DNA of 64,000 nucleotides from Candidatus Rubrivivax defluviihabitans (GCA_016709385.1 JADJMW010000011.1:1-64000), one strand, 5' to 3'. Shown: positions 1-9,038, counted from the first letter of the stretch. Notes: generated by a model not told the origin, from the sequence alone. Program-made: numbers and translations.

Positions 1-329
1 CGGTCGACCAGCGGATCGCGCTCGATCGCCTCGACCAGCCGCGCCAGCTTGCGCAGGACCTCGGGGCTGTACAGGTCGGGACCCCTGAACAACACCGTGA
101 GCAGTTCGTCGCTGGGAAAGTCCTGGCGCAGCTTGTCGCGCAGGGCGACCGCGGGCGAGCCTTCAGGGTAGTAGACCTCGGGGGCGTTGTTGAAGGTCAG
201 CGCCCCGGCGTACCAGGCCCCGCCGGCATTGAGCACCGCCACCACGGCCAGCGCCAGTTGCCACGACAGCATGGCGTGCCGCATGCCGCCGGTGCGGCCC
301 CAGAACCAGCGCGCGATGAAGTGCCTCAC
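1..329 (-). CDS. RND/MMPL-family transporter, N-terminal part (runs off the left edge)
   Basis: Reading leftwards from a GTG at 329, the frame is open to the window edge (about 109 residues). It starts with a short basic cytoplasmic stretch (VRHFIARWFWGR), then one hydrophobic helix (QLALAVVAVLNAGGAWY, about residues 25-42). A periplasmic start follows with a conserved-looking pattern (NAPEVYYPEGSPAVALRDKL, then a phenylalanine-proline-serine-aspartate stretch). This is the usual beginning of MMPL/RND lipid or hydrophobe exporters, in which the first helix leads into a porter domain. The start lies 4 bases after the stop of the outer-membrane protein gene, so the two are almost certainly co-transcribed. 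The next in-frame ATG is 15 codons later and would leave a shorter cytoplasmic tail. The substrate cannot be told from this fragment. Confidence 0.75.
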   Translation of the reverse strand, partial: MRHFIARWFWGRTGGMRHAMLSWQLALAVVAVLNAGGAWYAGALTFNNAPEVYYPEGSPAVALRDKLRQDFPSDELLTVLFRGPDLYSPEVLRKLARLVEAIERDPLVD

Positions 330-333
330 GCTG

Positions 334-1695
334 TCAGAACCGGGTCTGCACCCCGATCGCAATATAGGCGTGGTCCTGGTGGAAGCCGCCCAGCGATCGC
401 GTTTCGCCGTCGAACCAGTGGCCGGCGATGTAGATCTCGTGTGGCTCCCAGCCCACGAAGGTCAGGCGCGGCCCGAGGTAGAGGTCGTGCACGTTCAGGC
501 CGCTGGAAAAGCGCAGGCCGGCCTTCCAGCGCCCCTGGCCGAAGCTGGTCTCGATCTCGCCGTTGACGCCGGCGTAGTCGTCGATCTCGAGGAACGGCTG
601 GTCTGCCTGCAGCGAGCGCAGCACGATCTGCAGGTTGACGCGTGTGTCCTTGCCGCCGGGGAAGAATTCGAGCGCGCCGATGGCTTCGCGCGCGGAGGCC
701 ATGGCCATCTCGGCGTTGGGCAGGGTCACCGGCACGCCGTCGGTGTAACCGGCTTCCAGGCGCCAGGTGAGCGCGCCACTGACCCATTCGGCGTCGACCC
801 CGGCGAAGTTGTTGTAGGGGTGCACGATCGTCAGGCGCAGCGCGTTCGGGTCGGCGCGGTAGTAGGGCAGCGACTGGCGCGTGCGCGCCAGCGTGAGGCC
901 GAAGTCGAAGGGCTCGCCGGCGTGGGTGAGACGCAGAGCGCCGCCACCGCTGCCACCGTCGTCCTCGTCGATCTGCGCGTTGCGGACGAAGGCGGCGAGC
1001 TCGGGGCTGGCGGGCAGGCCGATGACGCGGCCGCTGCTGCGGTTGACGGGGCTCCAGACGCTTTCGACCGAGGGCAGTTCGGCGCCGCGGAAAGCCGGCA
1101 AGAACACGGCGTCGAGCTTGAAGTCGTCCCAGTTCTGCTCCCAGCGGGCCGCAAGCTGCGCGCGTCGGCGGTCCGGCAGGTCGTCGAGCACGAAACGGGT
1201 GAGGTCGACGCGGCTGACGCGGTCGACGAGCGGCAGCGCGTCGACACGGCCCCAGACGATGGTCTGGACGCCGAAGGTCAACCGGGTCTCGGCATGGCGC
1301 CAGCGGGCATAGGTCTCGGTCAGGTCGGCCGACCACCGCGTATCGTCGACGGTGCCGCCGGCCTGGGCCTGGGCGTCGACGCGGGCGCCGGCACGAAATT
1401 CCCAGGTCCGCGACGGCTGCCACAGAACGAAGGCGCTGGCGCGCAGCGTGCCCAGCGCGCTGGCCTCCGGCGCATCGGGCAGTGCGCCGGCTTCGAGCAG
1501 GAAGTCGTCGATGCCCGTGCGCAGCGTGGGGCGAGCGGCTGGCCGCGCGCGCTGGGTGGGCGCCGTCTCCTCGGCTTCGGTTGCGTCGGCCGGGTTCCCG
1601 GCCTGGGCGACGGCCTCCGCTGCTGCAGGGCCTGCCAGCGCCGGGGCCGTGACGGTGGCGCTGGCAAGCAGCAGGATCACACAGGCTGGCTTCAT
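334..1695 (-). CDS. Outer-membrane beta-barrel protein, DUF1302-like
   Basis: A 453-residue protein with a Sec signal peptide (MKPACVILLLASATVTAPALA, cleavage about residue 21), an Ala/Pro/Glu-rich linker, then a region of alternating polar and aromatic strands ending in phenylalanine (GVQTRF), the usual C-terminal signature of outer-membrane barrels. The stretch WGRVDALPLVDRVSRVDLTR (about residue 155) resembles the conserved WG-x-x-D motif of the DUF1302 family. The start overlaps the stop of the upstream LolA-like gene (ATGA), and the RND transporter gene starts 4 bases after its stop. I infer that the three form an envelope export unit: a periplasmic carrier, an inner-membrane RND pump and an outer-membrane partner. 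Family assignment is by motif only. Confidence 0.75.
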   Translation of the reverse strand: MKPACVILLLASATVTAPALAGPAAAEAVAQAGNPADATEAEETAPTQRARPAARPTLRTGIDDFLLEAGALPDAPEASALGTLRASAFVLWQPSRTWEFRAGARVDAQAQAGGTVDDTRWSADLTETYARWRHAETRLTFGVQTIVWGRVDALPLVDRVSRVDLTRFVLDDLPDRRRAQLAARWEQNWDDFKLDAVFLPAFRGAELPSVESVWSPVNRSSGRVIGLPASPELAAFVRNAQIDEDDGGSGGGALRLTHAGEPFDFGLTLARTRQSLPYYRADPNALRLTIVHPYNNFAGVDAEWVSGALTWRLEAGYTDGVPVTLPNAEMAMASAREAIGALEFFPGGKDTRVNLQIVLRSLQADQPFLEIDDYAGVNGEIETSFGQGRWKAGLRFSSGLNVHDLYLGPRLTFVGWEPHEIYIAGHWFDGETRSLGGFHQDHAYIAIGVQTRF

Positions 1696-2525
1696 GGTCG
1701 GAAATCCGCTTCCAGTTGTTCGTCGGCCAGCGCACGAGAGGTGAAGAGTCGTTCGGGCAGCTTGCGGTCGTAGAGGGCGCGCTGGATCACCATGCGCGTC
1801 TCGTGGCCGCTGCCGAGGTCGGTCATGCGGCTTTCGGTGGCTGTCCAGTAGTTCTGCACCTTGCGCTTGACGTCCAGGACCCAGCGTTTGCTGGCCGCGG
1901 CGTCGTCGCGCTCGAAGAAGTCCACGCGCATGGCCAGGGCGGTCTGCGGGTCGATCCATGAGATGCGGCGGCGGTAGACCGAGCTGCCGGCCTCCAGCGG
2001 CACGCTTTCGAGCATCTCGCAGGGCACGCCATTCACCGTTTCCTGGCCGACCAGGCGGTGGCGGTCCATGGTGGGACGGCGTTCCTCGACATCCTCGAAA
2101 TACAGGTCCGAGCCGACGAAGCGGCCACCCTTGCGGTCACTGGCGATGCGACGCACGCGGTCCAGTGCGGGCAGAAAGAGCCACTGCTCCGACGGGCCCT
2201 CTGCCTTCTGCAGGCTCAGCAGTCCGGTGCCGGCGATATCGTCCGGTTCCAGGAAGCGCATCAGGTTGGCGGTTTCGCCGTTGTTTCGGTCCAGCCGATA
2301 GGTGACCAGCGTGCGCACGCGCGGCGCGCGTCCCTTCTCGGTGAGCTCCATGCGGCTGAGCGTGGTCAGGTCGCGACCCGCGGGTCGCTCGTGCACGGCC
2401 TTGGCCAGGGCCGCTGCGGCGTCCTGACCCCAGGCGAATCGCCCCAGCACGGTGATGCCGAGCCCGACGCTCGAGCGCAGGATGAGGCGACGGCCGGGGC
2501 CGGACGGATAGGCGATGTCGTTCAT
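1692..2525 (-). CDS. Outer-membrane lipoprotein-sorting (LolA-like) periplasmic protein
   Basis: A 277-residue protein. The N-terminus has an arginine pair followed by a hydrophobic run (RRLILRSSVGLGITVLGRFA) and a likely cleavage after AWGQ, giving a periplasmic protein. The body has the pattern of the LolA-like group usually annotated 'outer membrane lipoprotein-sorting protein': a strand-rich N-terminal half (VTYRLDRNNGETANLMRF), SEQWLFLPALDRVRRI, FVGSDLYFEDVE near the middle, and a second half with YRRRISWIDPQTALAMRVDF. Family members usually sit beside MMPL/RND exporters, as here, and are thought to bind lipid acyl chains in a LolA/LolB-type cavity. This is the first gene of the minus-strand operon. 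Its stop overlaps the next start in ATGA. Confidence 0.8.
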   Translation of the reverse strand: MNDIAYPSGPGRRLILRSSVGLGITVLGRFAWGQDAAAALAKAVHERPAGRDLTTLSRMELTEKGRAPRVRTLVTYRLDRNNGETANLMRFLEPDDIAGTGLLSLQKAEGPSEQWLFLPALDRVRRIASDRKGGRFVGSDLYFEDVEERRPTMDRHRLVGQETVNGVPCEMLESVPLEAGSSVYRRRISWIDPQTALAMRVDFFERDDAAASKRWVLDVKRKVQNYWTATESRMTDLGSGHETRMVIQRALYDRKLPERLFTSRALADEQLEADFRP

Positions 2526-2766
2526 CGGTGGAGTTCTCTGGGAGACGGTATCTCATGCCGCCGGTACGCGATCTGCGGAACAGGTCGAAGGGCCAGGGGC
2601 ATTTCGACGGTCGGCCGTGGCCCCGCGTGGTTGCGTTGCCTCGTGATCTCCTGCCGGCTCGCGGCCGTCAGGGTGGCCGGCGACCCCCGAGTCAGGGGGG
2701 CGTCGGGCCAACCCGAGTCTACGCATGGGCATACTATCCGGTCGCCATTGCCGGGGGAGTTCTTCC

Positions 2767-3300
2767 ATGTTCCGCTTCGAAACCGTTACTCTTGTTGCCG
2801 CGCTGTGTCTCGCATGCGTGGCTACTCCGTCACAGGCACAGGCACCGGGGGCTTGCCCATGCACCGCGACGAACCAGCTCACCGCCGCCCAGTTGGTGAC
2901 GCTGCTCGGAGGCCGGATGGCCTGCGCGCAACTCGGCAGCGAGCGCTGGCAGGAGTGGCACGACAGCGCGACGGGCGAGGTGACCGACTACAAGCTCGGC
3001 CCTGGAAACGCAGTGGATCCGCCGAAGGTGGTCGGCTCCTACGCCGTCAACGCCGACAACACCGTGAGCTACACCTATGGCGGCACCACCTACAAGTACG
3101 CCGTCTGCCCCCAGGACTCGAGTTCGCTGTATGCATTTTGTGGTGCCGGGTTCGGTGGCCGGGATATCACCGGGGTCTTGGTGGGCGGAAGCGCGCTGCA
3201 GAGCTGTGCGACCGTTACCCCGGCACCGGCACCGTCGTCCACAGGCAAATCCAAGCCCGCGCCGAAACCGGGGCCAAGCGTCAAGCCGCCAAAGAAATAG
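2767..3300 (+). CDS. Small secreted cysteine-containing protein of unknown function
   Basis: 177 residues. The ATG at 2767 is chosen over an in-frame ATG at 2725 because a GGGGGAG ribosome-binding site lies about 8 bases before it and the protein then begins directly with a signal peptide (MFRFETVTLVAALCLACVA, cleavage near TPSQAQA). The mature part has six cysteines (a CPC pair, then four single ones), suggesting disulfide bonds in the periplasm. Tyrosine/glycine strands (NTVSYTYGGTTYKYAVCP) suggest a small beta fold. The C-terminal 35 residues are a Pro/Lys/Ala-rich tail, probably disordered and basic. No family is recognised. It lies alone between the divergent export operon and the VanZ gene. 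Confidence 0.75.
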   Translation: MFRFETVTLVAALCLACVATPSQAQAPGACPCTATNQLTAAQLVTLLGGRMACAQLGSERWQEWHDSATGEVTDYKLGPGNAVDPPKVVGSYAVNADNTVSYTYGGTTYKYAVCPQDSSSLYAFCGAGFGGRDITGVLVGGSALQSCATVTPAPAPSSTGKSKPAPKPGPSVKPPKK

Positions 3301-3461
3301 GCGCGGAGGCGGGGCCCTGCGCTTGTCTCCTGGCCGCGCCGTCGCGTCGCCGCCAGGGCGCGCTTCGCCGGCGCTCCCGGGCACGGTGATCCCGCGGCAG
3401 CGTTGGCCTGGAGGGGCCTGGCGTCACGCTCGCGCACGGTGAAATCGAACCACCCATTGCC

Positions 3462-6400
3462 ATGAGCAGGCCTGTCGCCGCGCTGGCTGCGCTGGTCTAC
3501 CTGCTCTTCGTCGTCTACGGCAGCCTGGTTCCCTGGGACTACCGGCCGCTGCCACTGGATGCGGCCTGGCAGCGTTTCCAGCAGACGCCGTTTCTGGCGC
3601 TCGGCCTGGAGTCGCGCGCCGACTGGGTGGCCAATGGCGTGCTCTACGTGCCGCTGGGCTTCTTGCTCACACGTGCCCTGGGCTTCATGCCGGCCCCGCT
3701 GGCCTGGGTGTTGGCGTTGGCGCTGTGTGCCGCGGTGGCGACGGGTGTCGAATTCGTGCAGCTCTTCTTTCCGCCGCGCACGGTGTCGCAGAACGATCTG
3801 CTGGCCGAATACATCGGCAGTGCCCTGGGCGCGACGCTGGCCTTGATGCTGGAGCGCTGGATGGGGCGCCTGCGGCATGCCTGGGACACAGGGGGCCGGC
3901 ACCTGGGGCGCCACCTGCTCGAGGTCTACGCGGTGCTCTATCTGGCGCTGTGCTTCTTCCCGTACGACTTGCTGCTGTCACGCGAGGAACTGAGCGGCAA
4001 GCTGGGTTCGCCCCTGTGGAGCCCTTTCCTCGTGGTGCAGGACAGCGGCCTGGCGCTGCAGCTGTTGCAGCTGGTCGTGGAAGCGGCTCTCGTGGCGCCC
4101 ATCGGTGCCTGGCTGGCATGGCGCTGGCGCATCAGCCCGGTTGCAGCGGCAGCTTGCGGCCTGGCGTTGGGGGCGGTGGTCGAATTCGGCCAGTTCTTCG
4201 TGGCCTCGGGGGTCAGCCAGGGGGCTTCGGTGCTGAGCCGCGGTCTGGGGCTGGCCGCCGGCGCCTGGCTGGCACCCTGGCTGGCGCAGGGCGGCGTGGC
4301 GGGGGCGCGTCGTTGGCTGCGCCGGCACTCGCTGGCCGTCCTGGTGGTCTACCTGCCTCTGCTGCTGTTCGCCAGCGGCTGGTTCCGTGGCCCATGGCAT
4401 GGGCTGAACGAAGCCGCCGCCACCTGGGCCGAATTGCGGTGGTTGCCCTTCTACTACCACTACTACACGACCGAGGCCGTGGCGCTCTTCAGCCTGGGCA
4501 GCGTGGCGATCATGTACCTGCCGCCGGCGGTGCTGGGCTGGGCGCGGGGGGCGGGTGCGGGCGTCACGCTCGGGCTCGTGCTGGGGCTGGCCGCGGTCGT
4601 CGAGGCGGGCAAGCTGTTCGTCGCCGGTCAGCGCCCGGATCCCACCAATTTGCTCATCGCGGTAGCCATTTCGGCGCTGGTCCTGTGGTTGGGTTCGATC
4701 GCCGGCCGCACTCGCAGTCCTTCGGCGCCGTCGGTTTCGGGCAGCGGGTCGCCTGCGCACCGCGGGGCCGGTGTGCTGGCCGGTTTTGCTTGGCTGGCCA
4801 TTCCTGCAGCCTTGGCCTGGGCATGGCTCTTCCCGGCCTTTGCGCTGCCGCTCCTGGGCTTGCTGATCGTCTGCTTGGCCGCGGTCTGGCGGCGGCCGGT
4901 GCTGGCCCTGGCCATCGTGCCCGCCGCGCTGCCCGTGCTGGACCTGGCGCCCTGGAGCGGGCGCTTTTTCTGGACCGAATTCGACCTGCTGCTGGCCGTG
5001 TGCCTGGCGGTGGCCTGGTTGCGCACACCCGCACCTGGACTGGTGGCGCTGCGCTCGCCGACGGTGACCCTGGCCTTCGCCTTGTTGGGCTTGAGCCTGC
5101 TCGCCAGTACCGCGCGCGCCCTGCTGACCTGGCCAGGCATCGACGACAACAGCTTTGCCAGCTACTTCAGCGCCTTCAATGCACTGCGCATCGTCAAAGG
5201 TGCGCTGTGGGCGTGGCTGTTCGTCGCCGTCTTCCAGCGGCTGGCAGACGAAGGCGATTCCCGGGCGCAACTGTTCAGCACCGGCATGGTGCTGGGCCTG
5301 GCGGCCACGGTAGCCTGGGTGCTGTGGGAACGGCTCACCTTCGTCGGCCTGTTCGACTTCAGCGCCGACTACCGCGTCACCGGCCCGTTCTCGGCCATGC
5401 ACCGGGGCGGCGCGTTCATCGAGTGTTATCTCGCCGTGGCCTCGGCCTTTGCGCTGGCCGCCGTCTTTTCGGCGCGCTCGCTGGCCTGGCGGGTGCTGGC
5501 GCTCTTGGTGCTGCTGGGCGCTGGCTACGCCGTCCTGGTGACGTATTCGCGCAACGGCTATGCGGCTTTCGCGGTGGTGCTGGTGCTGGGCCTGGCCCTG
5601 CAATTGAGCGAGGCCTTCCGCGCACGCAGGCGGCTGGCATCGGTGCTCTCCTCGGGGCTGGCGGCGGCGGTGGTGGTCTTGCTGGTGGTGGCGGTGGCGC
5701 TGCCCGTGCTGGGCGGCTCCTTCGCGCGCGAACGCCTGGCCCAGACTTCGCGCGACCTGGCCGTGCGCCAGGCGCATTGGGCCGACGCCCTGCGGTTACG
5801 CCAGGACGATATCGCCACGTGGCTGTTCGGCGAAGGTCTGGGTCGGTTCCCGCAGGCGCATTTCTGGCGCAGCCGCGAGGCGCAGCGGGCGGGGTCGTAT
5901 GCCCTGCTGCGCGAGGGCGAGCGCCGTTTCCTGCGCCTGGGCGGCGGCGCCACGCTGTATCTCGAGCAGGTGCTGCCCCGCGACCCGGACGGCGTTTGGA
6001 CGCTGAGTCTGGACCTGCGCTCGCCGCAACCGCAGGCGGCGCTGGCGGTGGCGCTATGCCACAAGTCGACGCTGACCTCGATGCGCTGCGTGCACGGCGC
6101 GGCCGCCGGCGAAGGCGCCCCCGGTTCCTGGCGCCGCGCCGACTTGCGGCTGGACACCACCGAGCTGCAGGCCTCGGCCCGCCCGGGCGGCCCGCTGCTG
6201 AAGCTGGCGCTGCTGACGCCGGGCGGCGGGCCGGCGCTGGACGTCGGTCGACTCAGCCTGAAGGACGAAGGCGGTGCCGAACTGCTGGTCAACGGCGACT
6301 TCAGCGAAGGCATGGACCGCTGGTTCTTTGCCACCGACGTCGACCCGCCCTGGCACATCCACAGCCTCCCGCTGGCGGTGTGGTTCGACCAGGGCGCGTT

Positions 6401-6680
6401 CGGTGCGCTGGCCTGGTCGCTGGTGCTGTTCAGCTGCGGCATCGCGGCCTGGCGGCTGTGGCGCGAGCGCCGGGCGGCGCTGCCGGCCGCCGCGGTGGCG
6501 GCAACCGCCTTCCTGGTTTCGGGGTCTTTGAATACGCTCATCGACGAGCCGCGCTTCCTGATGCTGCTGCTGGTTTGCCTGTGGCTGGGCACCCTGGCGT
6601 CGACGCCGCTGCTGCCTTCGCGGCCCGCATCGGCCCCGCCGTCGGGTGCCACCGGGCGCACTGTGGCAGCCGCACCGTAA
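3462..6680 (+). CDS. Large polytopic membrane protein: VanZ-like repeats fused to an O-antigen-ligase-like domain
   Basis: A 1072-residue inner-membrane protein. Residues about 1-136 are a VanZ-like unit (SLVPWDYRP, then VEFVQLFFPPRTVSQND and a glycine-rich helix). Two further diverged units follow at about 150-275 (VVEFGQFFVASGVSQG) and 288-412 (VVEAGKLFVAGQRPDPTN). Residues about 440-740 are multi-helix and contain YSRNG at 695-699, like the conserved serine-arginine motif of O-antigen ligases and polymerases. Residues about 745-960 form a soluble, strand-rich, probably periplasmic domain with NGDFSEGMDRWFFATD and PWHIH, a pattern seen in exopolysaccharide-associated ligases. C-terminal helices follow. 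Known relatives act on lipid-linked glycans. I infer a role in surface polysaccharide polymerisation or ligation. No other glycan gene is nearby. Confidence 0.75.
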   Translation: MSRPVAALAALVYLLFVVYGSLVPWDYRPLPLDAAWQRFQQTPFLALGLESRADWVANGVLYVPLGFLLTRALGFMPAPLAWVLALALCAAVATGVEFVQLFFPPRTVSQNDLLAEYIGSALGATLALMLERWMGRLRHAWDTGGRHLGRHLLEVYAVLYLALCFFPYDLLLSREELSGKLGSPLWSPFLVVQDSGLALQLLQLVVEAALVAPIGAWLAWRWRISPVAAAACGLALGAVVEFGQFFVASGVSQGASVLSRGLGLAAGAWLAPWLAQGGVAGARRWLRRHSLAVLVVYLPLLLFASGWFRGPWHGLNEAAATWAELRWLPFYYHYYTTEAVALFSLGSVAIMYLPPAVLGWARGAGAGVTLGLVLGLAAVVEAGKLFVAGQRPDPTNLLIAVAISALVLWLGSIAGRTRSPSAPSVSGSGSPAHRGAGVLAGFAWLAIPAALAWAWLFPAFALPLLGLLIVCLAAVWRRPVLALAIVPAALPVLDLAPWSGRFFWTEFDLLLAVCLAVAWLRTPAPGLVALRSPTVTLAFALLGLSLLASTARALLTWPGIDDNSFASYFSAFNALRIVKGALWAWLFVAVFQRLADEGDSRAQLFSTGMVLGLAATVAWVLWERLTFVGLFDFSADYRVTGPFSAMHRGGAFIECYLAVASAFALAAVFSARSLAWRVLALLVLLGAGYAVLVTYSRNGYAAFAVVLVLGLALQLSEAFRARRRLASVLSSGLAAAVVVLLVVAVALPVLGGSFARERLAQTSRDLAVRQAHWADALRLRQDDIATWLFGEGLGRFPQAHFWRSREAQRAGSYALLREGERRFLRLGGGATLYLEQVLPRDPDGVWTLSLDLRSPQPQAALAVALCHKSTLTSMRCVHGAAAGEGAPGSWRRADLRLDTTELQASARPGGPLLKLALLTPGGGPALDVGRLSLKDEGGAELLVNGDFSEGMDRWFFATDVDPPWHIHSLPLAVWFDQGAFGALAWSLVLFSCGIAAWRLWRERRAALPAAAVAATAFLVSGSLNTLIDEPRFLMLLLVCLWLGTLASTPLLPSRPASAPPSGATGRTVAAAP

Positions 6681-6725
6681 AATGCCGGGTTCGCCTGCCA
6701 ACGCAGGCCAGACCCGAGGATCGCC

Positions 6726-7055
6726 GTGTTCATCTCCCAAGCCTACGCCCAAGCCGCCCCTGCCGCCGCCGGGAGCGATACCCAGTCCACGCTGTTCAGC
6801 CTGCTGCCGCTGGTGCTGATGTTCGTGGTGCTGTACTTCATCATGATCCGGCCGCAGATGAAGAAGCAGAAGGAGCACAAGGCCATGGTCGACGCCATCG
6901 CCAAGGGCGACGAGGTCGTCATCGCCGGCGGCGTTCTCGGCCGCGTGGCCAAGGTCGGCGACACCTACCTGAACGTGGAAGTGGCCAACGGCGTGGAACT
7001 GCAGGTGCAGCGCGTCGCCGTCGTCCAGGTGCTGCCCAAGGGCACGTTCAAATAA
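6726..7055 (+). CDS. yajC: Sec translocase auxiliary subunit YajC
   Basis: A 109-residue protein of normal YajC length. A short periplasmic N-terminus rich in Ala/Gln is followed by one transmembrane helix (TLFSLLPLVLMFVVLYFIMI, about residues 22-41), then the family hallmark RPQMKKQKEHKAM and a small cytoplasmic beta domain (GDEVVIAGGVLGRVAKVGD). YajC joins SecD and SecF in the SecDF-YajC complex that assists protein export and YidC insertion. The start is GTG. The next gene, secD, begins 54 bases downstream, and the order yajC-secD-secF is the standard one. The usual upstream neighbour tgt is absent here. Confidence 0.96.
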   Translation: MFISQAYAQAAPAAAGSDTQSTLFSLLPLVLMFVVLYFIMIRPQMKKQKEHKAMVDAIAKGDEVVIAGGVLGRVAKVGDTYLNVEVANGVELQVQRVAVVQVLPKGTFK

Positions 7056-7109
7056 TCCGCTTGCGGCCCGCGGCGCCCTGATGGGCGCCTGGCGGTCCAG
7101 GAAGGTCCC

Positions 7110-8993
7110 ATGAACCGCTATCCCTGGTGGAAGTACGCGCTGCTGGCCGTCGCCTTGCTGGTGGGCCTGCTGTACACCGTGCCCAATTTCTACGGCGAGG
7201 CGCCGGCGGTGCAGGTGTCCAGCGGCAAGGCCACCGTGAAGGTGGACGCCGCCATGGTCCAGCGCGTGCAGCAGGCCCTGGCCGCCGCCGGCCTGCAGCC
7301 CGACTTCGTGCAGTTCGAGGGCAATTCGGTGCGCGCGCGCTTCGCCGACACCGACACCCAGCTCAAGGCCAAGGACGCCATCAGCGCCGCGCTCAACCCC
7401 GACCCGGCCGACCCGCGCTTCATCGTCGCGCTCAACCTCGTCTCGCGTTCGCCGCAGTGGATGGCCAGTGTGCGCGCGCTGCCCATGTACCTGGGGCTGG
7501 ACCTGCGCGGCGGCGTGCACTTCCTGATGGAAGTGGACATGAAGTCGGCGCTGACCAAGCGCGCCGAGGCGCTCACCGGCGACGTGCGCTCGCTGCTGCG
7601 CGAGAAGAATATCCGCCACGCCGGCATCGTGCGCGAAGGCAATACGGTGGACGTGCGCTTCCGCGACGAGGCCACCGCGCAGCAGGCGCGCGGACTGCTC
7701 GCCGACCAGTTGCCCGACCTGGACTGGCAGCTTTCGGCCGACGGCAGCGGCGGCGTGGTGCTGGCCGGCGCGCTGAAGCCCGAGGCCGCGCGGCGGGTGC
7801 AGGAACAGGCGGTGAAGCAGAACATCACCACGCTGCACAACCGCGTCAACGAACTCGGCGTGGCCGAACCCGTGATCCAGCAGCAGGGCCTGGACCGCGT
7901 GGTGGTGCAGCTGCCCGGCGTGCAGGACACGGCCAAGGCCAAGGACATCATCGGCCGCACCGCCACGCTGGAAGTGCGGCTGGTCAACGAGACGGCCGAG
8001 GCGCGCGAGGCCGAGCGCGGCGGCACGCCGGTGCCCTTCGGCAGCGAGCGTTTCCTGGAACGCGACGGCCGGCCCATCATCGTGCTGCGCCAGGTGGTGC
8101 TCACCGGCGAGAACCTCACCGACGCGCAGCCGGGCTTCGATTCGCAGACCCAGGAGCCGGTGGTCAACCTCACGCTCGACGCCAAGGGCGCGCGCGTGTT
8201 CCGCGACGTGACGCGTGAAAACGTCGGCCGGCGCATGGCCATCATCCTGTTCGAGAAGGGCAAGGGCGAGGTCGTCACCGCGCCCGTGATCCGCAGCGAG
8301 ATCGGCGGCGGCCGCGTGCAGATTTCCGGCCGCATGACCACGCAGGAGGCCAACGACCAGGCGCTGCTGCTGCGCGCCGGCTCGCTGGCGGCGCCGATGG
8401 AGATCATCGAGGAGCGCACCATCGGCCCCAGCCTGGGCGCCGAGAATATCTCCAAGGGTTTCGACAGCGTCATCTACGGCTTCCTGGCCATCGCGCTGTT
8501 CATGTGCGTGTACTACGGGCTGTTCGGCGTCTTCTCCACGCTGGCGCTGACCTTCAACCTGCTGTGCCTGGTGGCCCTGCTGTCCATGCTGCAGGCCACG
8601 CTCACGCTGCCGGGCATCGCGGCCATCGCGCTGACGCTGGGCATGGCCATCGACGCCAACGTGCTGATCAACGAGCGCGTGCGCGAGGAATTGCGCGAAG
8701 GCGCCTCGCCGCAGGTGGCCATCCAGACCGGCTACGAAAGAGCCTGGGGCACCATCCTGGACAGCAACATCACCACGCTGATCGCCGGCCTGGCGCTGCT
8801 GGCCTTCGGCTCCGGCCCGGTGCGCGGCTTCGCCGTGGTGCACTGCCTGGGCATCCTGACCTCGATGTTCTCGGCGGTGATGTTCTCGCGCGGCCTGGTC
8901 AACCTGTGGTACGGGCGCCAGAAGCGGCTGAAGTCGGTGTCCATCGGCCAGGTCTGGCGGCCCGACGGCGGCAAGCCGGCGGCCGGGGCCTGA
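7110..8993 (+). CDS. secD: Protein translocase subunit SecD
   Basis: 627 residues, typical for proteobacterial SecD. The N-terminal helix (KYALLAVALLVGLLYTV) is followed by a long periplasmic region with the D1 motif (YLGLDLRGGVHFLMEVDM, about residue 125) and the P1 head. The C-terminal half has five predicted helices with GIAAIALTLGMAIDANVLIN, the conserved D4 aspartate/asparagine region used for proton-driven pulling, and SNITTLIAGLALL (D6). SecD uses the proton motive force to help release exported proteins on the periplasmic side. AGGAAGG lies just before the ATG. secF follows 45 bases downstream. Confidence 0.97.
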   Translation: MNRYPWWKYALLAVALLVGLLYTVPNFYGEAPAVQVSSGKATVKVDAAMVQRVQQALAAAGLQPDFVQFEGNSVRARFADTDTQLKAKDAISAALNPDPADPRFIVALNLVSRSPQWMASVRALPMYLGLDLRGGVHFLMEVDMKSALTKRAEALTGDVRSLLREKNIRHAGIVREGNTVDVRFRDEATAQQARGLLADQLPDLDWQLSADGSGGVVLAGALKPEAARRVQEQAVKQNITTLHNRVNELGVAEPVIQQQGLDRVVVQLPGVQDTAKAKDIIGRTATLEVRLVNETAEAREAERGGTPVPFGSERFLERDGRPIIVLRQVVLTGENLTDAQPGFDSQTQEPVVNLTLDAKGARVFRDVTRENVGRRMAIILFEKGKGEVVTAPVIRSEIGGGRVQISGRMTTQEANDQALLLRAGSLAAPMEIIEERTIGPSLGAENISKGFDSVIYGFLAIALFMCVYYGLFGVFSTLALTFNLLCLVALLSMLQATLTLPGIAAIALTLGMAIDANVLINERVREELREGASPQVAIQTGYERAWGTILDSNITTLIAGLALLAFGSGPVRGFAVVHCLGILTSMFSAVMFSRGLVNLWYGRQKRLKSVSIGQVWRPDGGKPAAGA

Positions 8994-9038
8994 ACGGGAG
9001 AGCACCATGGAATTCTTGGTCTTGACAAAGGAAGCCAG

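Noticed and set aside
3725..7081. Plus-strand open frame of about 1100 codons overlapping the VanZ gene and yajC in another frame
   Set aside because: Arg/Gly/Ala-rich product without membrane helices or motifs, crossing a known gene boundary. The alternative frame has clear transmembrane and family signals.
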